A stretch of DNA of 25,720 nucleotides, from positions 1 to 25,720 of the IMG/VR virus record IMGVR_UViG_3300046656_000751. One strand, given 5' to 3'. This document shows, piece after piece, positions 20,215 through 25,720 of this stretch. The DNA is from a virus. The notes beneath the pieces were generated by a model, which had not been told where the DNA came from, did not search any database, and worked only from the letters and a program-made list of their open reading frames with translations. Numbering within the stretch: the first letter of the stretch is position 1; every line of letters begins with the position of its first letter. A program made the position numbers and the translations under genes.

Positions 20215-20595
20215 ATGGGCGCTAAAGGAAATCCAAAAACACCTGGTAGCGGTAGAAAAAAAAACACTCCTAATAAAGTTTCAATTCCTTTGCAAGAATT
20301 GTCTCAAGAAATGGGAGTTGATCCTTTTGAGATTCTACTTCTCTTCGCAGCAGGGGACTGGAAAAAATTAGGTTACCAACAAGAGATCATCATTAAGCAC
20401 GGAGCGCAAGGCGTACAGAATGAAGAGTATGTCATTCAACCCCACGTAAGAGCAAAAGCCGCAGCAGAAGCGGCTCAATATCTCTATCCAAAATTAAAAG
20501 CTATCGATCACAAAATGGACGGTGGAATAAATTTAAATCACGTTGTTGCATATATCCCAGTAAATGGGAGTGAAGCAGTTGAGGATAAGAAATGA
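20215..20595 (+). CDS. Small terminase subunit candidate
   Basis: 126 residues. N-terminal GNPKTPGSGRKKNTPNK, then LQELSQEMGVDPFEILLLFA, GDWKKLGY and the helix VRAKAAAEAAQYLYPKLKAI, a pattern I have seen for the gene just before terminase large subunits in many phages. It would bind the packaging site and present DNA to the motor. The start lies right at short repeats (20188-20214), and a repetitive gap (19557-20214) precedes it. No helix-turn-helix is obvious beyond the basic N-terminus. Confidence 0.65.
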   Translation: MGAKGNPKTPGSGRKKNTPNKVSIPLQELSQEMGVDPFEILLLFAAGDWKKLGYQQEIIIKHGAQGVQNEEYVIQPHVRAKAAAEAAQYLYPKLKAIDHKMDGGINLNHVVAYIPVNGSEAVEDKK

Positions 20596-20792
20596 GATTT
20601 AGCCTAATCGTCCTGATATTACTTTTCTGTTTAGGTTGTAGTTATCCTGGAAAGAGAACTATTCAATTATCTGACGGTACGATTGTAAGATGTTTTTATA
20701 CTGAAAATCATTGCGGAGCAGAATTATATGATTGCGATGATGGATCCACGTATACTTGTCAACTTAATGTGAAGATGCTTCCGAATAAATGA
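20592..20792 (+). CDS. Small lipoprotein
   Basis: 66 residues. MRFSLIVLILLFCLGCSYPG is a bacterial lipoprotein signal with lipobox LGC (Cys16 lipidated). The mature part is about 50 residues with four further cysteines (VRCFYTENHCGAELYDCDDG, then TYTC), probably two disulfides. ATGA overlaps with both neighbours make it part of the terminase operon. A phage lipoprotein may act as an outer-spanin or as a superinfection exclusion factor; its place between terminase subunits argues for an inserted gene. No family recognised. Confidence 0.6.
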   Translation: MRFSLIVLILLFCLGCSYPGKRTIQLSDGTIVRCFYTENHCGAELYDCDDGSTYTCQLNVKMLPNK

Positions 20793-22150
20793 CCATCGAG
20801 ATCCGCCCCCAGAAAGGTCCGCAGGAAGTACTTCTCTCTTCCCACGCCGATATTTCGATCTTCGGCGGCGCCGCTGGTAGCGGGAAGACATACTCCCTTT
20901 TACTTGATCCACTCAGGCACTATAATAATCCACATTTCGGCGGCGTGATCTTTAGGCGCACCTCAGTTCAAGTAAAGAATGAAGGCGCGTTGTGGGATGA
21001 GAGCATGAAGCTATATCCTCTCTTCGGAGCAATCCCACGTGAACACACCATGGAGTGGAGATTCCCTAGAGGCATGAGCCTCTCATTCAGTCACTTGGAA
21101 TACGATAAGGATATATTTTCATGGCAAGGAGCACAGCTTGCTTGGGTCGGCTTTGATGAGCTGACTCACTTTACTGAAAAACAATTCTTTTATCTCATGT
21201 CACGCTTACGCTCTACATCGGGTGTTAAGCCTAGGATCCGTGCGACGTGTAATCCTGATCCTGATTCCTTTGTGCGTAGGTTTATAGACTGGTGGATAGG
21301 CGACGACGGGTTCCCTATCAAAGAACGCTCAGGGGCTCTGAGATGGTTTATCCGGCGTAATAATGAATTTTTATGGGCTGATTCTAAAGAAGAATTGATG
21401 CGGCAGCATGGCGCTGACAGTCGACCTAAAAGCGTTACCTTCATTGCAGCAAAGCTTTCAGATAATAAGATTCTCATGGATAAGGACCCTGACTATTTAG
21501 GCAATCTCCTTGCACTTAATTGCGTTGATCGGATGCGCCTTCTTGATGGGAACTGGAATATTAGAGAATCTGCTGGACTACTTTTCAAACGGCAATGGTT
21601 CCCTATGATTGATGCCGTACCAGCAGGTTCGATACAAGCGGTAAGGTATTGGGATAGGGCAGCAACTAAACCACATGAAGGAAATAAGGACCCTGACTGG
21701 ACCCGTGGGCTTAAGCTTTACAAATATGGAGATGGAACTTTTGTCATCGTCGATCTTAAGTCCCTACGCGACACTCCAGGCCAAATAGAGAAGCTGATTA
21801 AGAATGTAGCGGCACACGATAGTTATTCTGTTACTATCATGAGTCAACAAGATCCGGGGAGTGCTGGGGTATCGGAAGCGGAGCATTTTATCAGAATGCT
21901 TGCAGGTTTTGACGTTCGAGTAGAGACTATGTCTAAAGATAAAATAACTCGAGCAAAACCAGTATCGGCTCAGTGTGAAGTAGGAAACATCAAAGTATTA
22001 AGGGCACATTGGAATGAAGAGTTTTTTGGAGAACTAGAAAATTTCCCAGATCCTAAGTCACATGATGATATTGTAGATGTATTTAGTGGGGCATTCAACT
22101 CGATGAGTCAAGGGTTATCAACAGTAGATGCATTTTGGGGGAATAGATGA
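20789..22150 (+). CDS. terL: Terminase large subunit
   Basis: 453 residues, usual length. ATPase: Walker A FGGAAGSGKTYSLLL (residues 25-39), Walker B LAWVGFDELTHF with Asp123-Glu124, coupling motif ATCNPDPDSF. C-terminal RNase H-like nuclease: YWDRAATKP (first Asp), IMSQQDPGSAG and SHDDIVDVFSGAF. It cuts and pumps phage DNA into proheads, docked on the portal encoded next. Overlaps by ATGA the lipoprotein gene and the portal gene. Confidence 0.9.
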   Translation: MTIEIRPQKGPQEVLLSSHADISIFGGAAGSGKTYSLLLDPLRHYNNPHFGGVIFRRTSVQVKNEGALWDESMKLYPLFGAIPREHTMEWRFPRGMSLSFSHLEYDKDIFSWQGAQLAWVGFDELTHFTEKQFFYLMSRLRSTSGVKPRIRATCNPDPDSFVRRFIDWWIGDDGFPIKERSGALRWFIRRNNEFLWADSKEELMRQHGADSRPKSVTFIAAKLSDNKILMDKDPDYLGNLLALNCVDRMRLLDGNWNIRESAGLLFKRQWFPMIDAVPAGSIQAVRYWDRAATKPHEGNKDPDWTRGLKLYKYGDGTFVIVDLKSLRDTPGQIEKLIKNVAAHDSYSVTIMSQQDPGSAGVSEAEHFIRMLAGFDVRVETMSKDKITRAKPVSAQCEVGNIKVLRAHWNEEFFGELENFPDPKSHDDIVDVFSGAFNSMSQGLSTVDAFWGNR

Positions 22151-23862
22151 GTCTATTAGATCAATTCGGTAATCCAATGGGTCCTTATTCTGAAAAGAAA
22201 ATAGAAAATGACATGTTTCAGTTTAATCCATTCGGATTCCCAGCCAATCAAGCGGCTCCTGGAACGGCTCCCGTTGAGAATGTAAACACGATCTTTCGGA
22301 ACCTACGCTGGTATCTCGTTTCAAATTTCAGGCAAGTACTGAGTCAATGTTTTGTGGAGATTGGCCTTATCCAAACGATATGCAAGACCCCTGTTCAAGA
22401 TGCACTACGTGGTGGGATTGAATTAAAATCCAAGCAACTAGACGAAGAGCAGATCCAAGAATTACAAATCTCATTAGATCGGGATGATAATTTAAATACA
22501 GCAGGGCAATCTCAAATCTGGAATAGACTTTATGGGGGGGCTGGCATTCTTATCCTCACTGATCAGGATCCGGAAGAACCTCTTGATTTAAGCATCATTG
22601 GTTCTGATACCCCACTGGAATTTAGAGCAGTCGATATGTGGGAACTATTCTGGACAGCTCAGAATACTGAAGGATATGATCCTGCAATTCAGACACAAGA
22701 TTTTGATTATTACACTTACTATGGAGAAAAGATACATAAGTCCCGTGTAATGCGTATCAAGGGACTTGAGGCTCCTAGCTTCATTCGCCCTCGGTTGAGA
22801 GGTTGGGGATTTAGTGTAGTTGAGATCTTAGTTAGATCGATCAACCAATACCTCAAAGCAACTGACTTAGGTTTCGAAGTACTCGATGAGTTTAAGATTG
22901 ACGTGTACAAGATTAAGAACCTTGTCAATACGCTCCTATCGCCTAATGGACAACAAAAGATCCATCAACGTATTCAGATGGCGAATCTGCAAAAGAACTT
23001 TCAAAATGCATTAGTGATGGATTCCGAAGATGACTGGGATCATAAGCAGCTTTCCTTCGCTGGCCTTGCTGAAACGATGCAAGGGATTAGGATCCAAGTC
23101 GCATCTGACATGAGAATGCCGTTAACCAAGTTATTCGGTATCTCCGCTGCGGGATTCAATTCAGGAGAAGATGACATCGAAGTTTATAATGCGATGGTCG
23201 AAAGCGAAGTCAGGAGTAAGATGAAGTATGACTTGCTTCGTATCTGTGAAATTAAATCTCAAAAACTATTTGGATTCATTCCTGATGATTTATCTATTTC
23301 CTTTAAGCCTCTTCGAGTGTTGGGTGCTGTTGATGAAGAGACAGTAAAGACTCAAAAATTTACACGTTTATTACAGGCTAAGGCTCAAGGGGAGATCACT
23401 ACTTATGAGTTTAGGGAATCATGTAACAAAGGCGGTCTTTTCGATATCACATTGGATAACGCTGGGGATGTCCTTAATCCTAATGATCCTCAGGTTAAAG
23501 AAGTGGTGAAAGAAGGGATGGAGAATCCATACAACCCTGTTGACGTAGATGATCCCGGCGCCAATAAAGCAGATACGAGAAAAGTACGCTCATGGGAATA
23601 TGGTGGCGTAGGCAAAGAACCTAAGAAGCCAGGAGCTGATGACGTTACTGTAGAGAACTCGGCCGCCTTTGATAAGGCGAGCTATGAAGCTGATGGTGGG
23701 GATAATTGGATAGGCGATGATCGTATGAGACTCATTACGACACTCACAATGGATAAGCCGGGCTTATGGCGAGATGCGATTCAAGAGAGTGAACAAATTT
23801 ATGGGAAAAGGAATTTAAAATTCGCAGCATGGCTTTATAAAAAGCGTGGGGGAAGAATATGA
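22147..23862 (+). CDS. Portal protein (DUF1073-like)
   Basis: 571 residues. The N-terminal and central part (LVSNFRQVLSQCFVEIGLIQ; RLYGGAGILIL; VMRIKGLEAPSF) and AETMQGIRIQVASDMRMPLT with GISAAGFNSGEDDIEVYNAM fit the DUF1073 type of phage portal. This dodecameric ring sits at the capsid vertex and is the docking site for terminase. The last ~40 residues (MDKPGLWRDAIQESEQIYGK, then LYKKRGG) form a small separate domain found at the end of several such portals. ATGA overlaps both sides. Confidence 0.85.
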   Translation: MSLLDQFGNPMGPYSEKKIENDMFQFNPFGFPANQAAPGTAPVENVNTIFRNLRWYLVSNFRQVLSQCFVEIGLIQTICKTPVQDALRGGIELKSKQLDEEQIQELQISLDRDDNLNTAGQSQIWNRLYGGAGILILTDQDPEEPLDLSIIGSDTPLEFRAVDMWELFWTAQNTEGYDPAIQTQDFDYYTYYGEKIHKSRVMRIKGLEAPSFIRPRLRGWGFSVVEILVRSINQYLKATDLGFEVLDEFKIDVYKIKNLVNTLLSPNGQQKIHQRIQMANLQKNFQNALVMDSEDDWDHKQLSFAGLAETMQGIRIQVASDMRMPLTKLFGISAAGFNSGEDDIEVYNAMVESEVRSKMKYDLLRICEIKSQKLFGFIPDDLSISFKPLRVLGAVDEETVKTQKFTRLLQAKAQGEITTYEFRESCNKGGLFDITLDNAGDVLNPNDPQVKEVVKEGMENPYNPVDVDDPGANKADTRKVRSWEYGGVGKEPKKPGADDVTVENSAAFDKASYEADGGDNWIGDDRMRLITTLTMDKPGLWRDAIQESEQIYGKRNLKFAAWLYKKRGGRI

Positions 23863-24209
23863 TTACATGGACAGTCGGGATGAGTTTAGATGCGATGGAA
23901 AAGCTTATTATTTTAGAAGCGTATAAGTTTTTCAGATTCAATAAGACAGCGACATCTCAGTCCTTAGGTATTGCTATCAGGACACTCGATAATAAAATTG
24001 AGCAATACAATAAGCAAGCATTGGAAGATCAAGAGCGCCAAGCCAATGATAAAGTAACTCGAGAGCAAATGATGATGCGCCATCGTGGCAATCCCCCTAA
24101 CAATGTGGGCATTCCTTTTTCACCAGGGGTGATTACCGTATCTGCCCCCCCAGTGATATCAACGCCTATTCAACCTGCTGTTGTGATGAATAAATCAAAA
24201 AAAGGATAA
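23859..24209 (+). CDS. Fis-type helix-turn-helix protein
   Basis: 116 residues. Residues 8-50 (SLDAMEKLIILEAYKFFRFN; KTATSQSLGIAIRTLDNKIE) read as a Fis-family HTH: a long helix, then a turn and recognition helix. The rest is polar, with a Pro-rich tail (GVITVSAPPVISTPIQPA). Similar small HTH proteins are found beside portal genes in related phages; whether it regulates late transcription or is structural is unknown. Overlaps the portal stop. Confidence 0.65.
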   Translation: MITWTVGMSLDAMEKLIILEAYKFFRFNKTATSQSLGIAIRTLDNKIEQYNKQALEDQERQANDKVTREQMMMRHRGNPPNNVGIPFSPGVITVSAPPVISTPIQPAVVMNKSKKG

Positions 24210-24213
24210 CTCT

Positions 24214-24867
24214 GTGACTGAATTTAAAGGACACGCTGACCAGAAATTTGGCCACATTACTTATTCTCAAAGCGGAGAGGATTTAATGATCCTCAATCTT
24301 TGTAAGATGATGGGATTAGATAAACCATCTTATTTAGATATTGGAGCTCATCACCCCATTAACATTAGCAATACTGCACTCCTTTATGAGCGTGGATCAC
24401 GTGGAGTGAATGTTGAGGCTAATCCTAATCTGATGGGTGCTTTTTATGAGCATAGGCCATTAGACGTTAATCTTAATTTTGGGGTTGTGATTACAACAAC
24501 GCAATCGGATTGCATCCCCTTTTATTTGGTGGACAAATATTCAGGGCTCAATAGCTTTTTATCAGAGAGCATTGAAGCACATGGATTTCAATGGTCTGAT
24601 AAAATTTACGTTCCAACCATAACGATCATGAATCTCATTCATGATCATTGTAATGATCAATTCCCAGATATCCTGTTCACTGACATTGAAGGGTTAGACG
24701 CAGCGGTATTAGACTCATCCCTTGTAAAAGAATCCCATCCTAAGATTGTATGCTCAGAGCTAAGACATGATGCGCGTGCGATTGAGATGATGGAGCGAAA
24801 AGGGTTTACCCATTATTGCTGCATGGGTGAAAACGATATCTTTATTTGGGACGGGTATATTGATTAG
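24214..24867 (+). CDS. FkbM-family methyltransferase
   Basis: 217 residues, GTG start with AAAGGA 8 bases upstream. YSQSGEDLMIL at residues 17-27, motif I LDIGAHHP at 41-48 for S-adenosylmethionine, VNVEANP at 65-71, and DILFTDIEGLDAAVLDS near residue 150-166 are the FkbM signatures. Members O-methylate sugars or related hydroxyls. It is an inserted function between portal and head genes, probably working with the two glycosyltransferases to cap a sugar on a virion or surface target; that link is inference. Confidence 0.8.
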   Translation: MTEFKGHADQKFGHITYSQSGEDLMILNLCKMMGLDKPSYLDIGAHHPINISNTALLYERGSRGVNVEANPNLMGAFYEHRPLDVNLNFGVVITTTQSDCIPFYLVDKYSGLNSFLSESIEAHGFQWSDKIYVPTITIMNLIHDHCNDQFPDILFTDIEGLDAAVLDSSLVKESHPKIVCSELRHDARAIEMMERKGFTHYCCMGENDIFIWDGYID

Positions 24868-24884
24868 AAAGGAACAATAGCTTT

Positions 24885-25292
24885 ATGGCACTAGAAACTT
24901 TAGAAGATGTAAAGAAAATTGGCGAATTTGATGTAATTGTAATGGACGATTTAAGGAAAATTTGCCCAGAGAAATTCAATGAGTCCGGAGCCATGGATTA
25001 TAAATGGTTCGAGAAAGATATTAGGCCACATAATTTTATTTACATTCGCCGCGATGTCAATTCTATATCTTTCACTTTGCAGAATGGTCCAGTGAAAGAA
25101 TACGGAGTCAACGGATGCCAAGTGGACACATTGATTGAGGCAGCTAAGAAAATCATTGAAGGGCTGAACTCATACTTCCCTTGCCCAGAAAATGGGATAG
25201 CAATTGATTATCTTGAACTCGCTTTACATTCATTAGAACGCCGGAAGAAAGACCGAGAATGTCGCGGAGTTGAAGGGCAGAATAAGGCATAA
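24885..25292 (+). CDS. Tad1/Acb2-like anti-defence sponge candidate
   Basis: 135 residues with AAAGGAA about 11 bases upstream. Residues 61-135 carry a pattern I associate with the Acb2/Tad1 hairpin domain: ISFTLQNGPVKEYGVNGCQV, then FPC, ENGIAI and LERRKKDRECRGVEG. Known members sequester cyclic dinucleotides (CBASS) or cyclic ADP-ribose isomers (Thoeris). Residues 1-60 are an N-terminal addition (FDVIVMDDLRKICPEKFNES, then GAMDYKWFEKDIRP) of unknown role. It is co-transcribed with head genes rather than early genes. The assignment is by sequence memory; ligand cannot be predicted. Confidence 0.6.
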   Translation: MALETLEDVKKIGEFDVIVMDDLRKICPEKFNESGAMDYKWFEKDIRPHNFIYIRRDVNSISFTLQNGPVKEYGVNGCQVDTLIEAAKKIIEGLNSYFPCPENGIAIDYLELALHSLERRKKDRECRGVEGQNKA

Positions 25293-25296
25293 AGAT

Positions 25297-25500
25297 ATGC
25301 TAAGAGAATCTAAATTTGTAGTGCAAGTGATGCTATCAACTGGGAATGCAGTTTATGCATCCTTCACGGATACTCAAATCAACTTAGTCGAAAATAAGTT
25401 TGATGCGACTCAATTTACTTCCCGAGTAAAAGCGGTTGGGTACTGCATGTACGCTAAGGTACAATTTAAAACGTATCGGATCTCTGTCATTGATCTATGA
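25297..25500 (+). CDS. Small beta-rich protein
   Basis: 67 residues from ATG 25297, with AAGG 9 bases upstream; a TTG at 25270 would overlap the gene before. Looks like a single small beta fold (SKFVVQVMLSTGNAVYASFT; VKAVGYCMYAKVQFKTYRIS). Unrecognised. Its stop overlaps the next start (ATGA at 25497), so it is translated with the head genes. Confidence 0.55.
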   Translation: MLRESKFVVQVMLSTGNAVYASFTDTQINLVENKFDATQFTSRVKAVGYCMYAKVQFKTYRISVIDL

Positions 25501-25720
25501 GGGATTATATTGAACTCACACCGATTCAAGAGTCCCCGCAGGCTTATGATGCGATAGAAGCTAGGCTTAAGAAGTTCTTTGTGAAGTACCTCTACTTACC
25601 TCTTCTCAAAGAATTAGAGTTACCCCAAAAGACTATTAAGAACGCTGCCCATTCTGACCCACTCATAAATGCTCTCTTCACTGGCCAAGTAAATTACAGC
25701 GCTAATACCTTTTATGGGAA
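25497..25720 (+). CDS. Minor head / MuF-like protein, start only
   Basis: ATG 25497 overlaps the previous TGA; the frame stays open to the window's end (74 residues seen). RDYIELTPIQESPQAYDAIE, LYLPLLKELELPQK and INALFTGQVNYSANTFYG resemble the N-terminus of phage head-morphogenesis proteins that follow the portal. These are internal head proteins involved in assembly or DNA entry. Truncated by the window. Confidence 0.5.
   Translation, partial: MRDYIELTPIQESPQAYDAIEARLKKFFVKYLYLPLLKELELPQKTIKNAAHSDPLINALFTGQVNYSANTFYG

Overview
The window is a stretch of a tailed double-stranded DNA phage (or prophage) genome. It contains a gp25-like wedge protein, a J-like baseplate protein and a gp138-type spike protein, so the particle almost certainly has a contractile tail (myovirus). 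It also has terminase, portal and head genes. The DNA is AT-leaning, genes are packed with many ATGA overlaps, and nearly everything reads rightward. The host cannot be named from sequence alone. A lipoprotein signal and a heptosyltransferase-like gene are compatible with a Gram-negative host, but this is inference.

Layout. Bases 1-6842 are the end of the tail operon: hub, spike, gp25-like wedge, J-like protein, a family 9-type glycosyltransferase inserted between baseplate genes, a DUF2612-like baseplate protein, a fibre-like protein and a glycine-rich adhesin-like protein. Bases 6844-8920 look like an exit/lysis-type block: a small membrane plus coiled-coil protein, a DUF5675-like protein, an unknown protein, and a secreted papain-like cysteine protease. 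A GT-A type glycosyltransferase follows (9037-10086), then a leftward tRNA with an abnormally long anticodon arm.

Bases 10232-11262 are a leftward control region: a terminator, a ribbon-helix-helix protein with a partner, and three very small genes behind a TATAAT promoter embedded in an array of TTGTATG/CATACAA palindromes. The same array abuts the rightward early operon (11263-14879): a probable single-strand annealing protein plus many small genes, closed by a strong terminator. An isolated TIM-barrel glycosidase gene (15000-15770) sits between terminators like a moron.

Bases 16059-19556 are the replication/recombination block: an initiator-like protein carrying an internal 11-bp iteron array, a DnaB-type helicase domain, an SSB-like protein and a RusA resolvase. 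A nested stem-loop follows the SSB-like gene. Between rusA and the small terminase lie about 660 gene-free bases made of two related tandem units, one holding a tRNA-like fold with no anticodon; this is the most puzzling part of the window and a candidate packaging site or pair of structured RNAs. Bases 20215-25720 are the packaging/head operon: small terminase, lipoprotein, large terminase, portal, Fis-type HTH protein, FkbM methyltransferase, a Tad1/Acb2-like anti-defence protein, a small protein, and the start of a minor head protein.

Taken together, a conserved phage chassis has been dressed with at least four carbohydrate-active genes (two glycosyltransferases, one FkbM methyltransferase, one glycosidase), a secreted protease, a probable cyclic-nucleotide sponge and several structured RNA/DNA elements.
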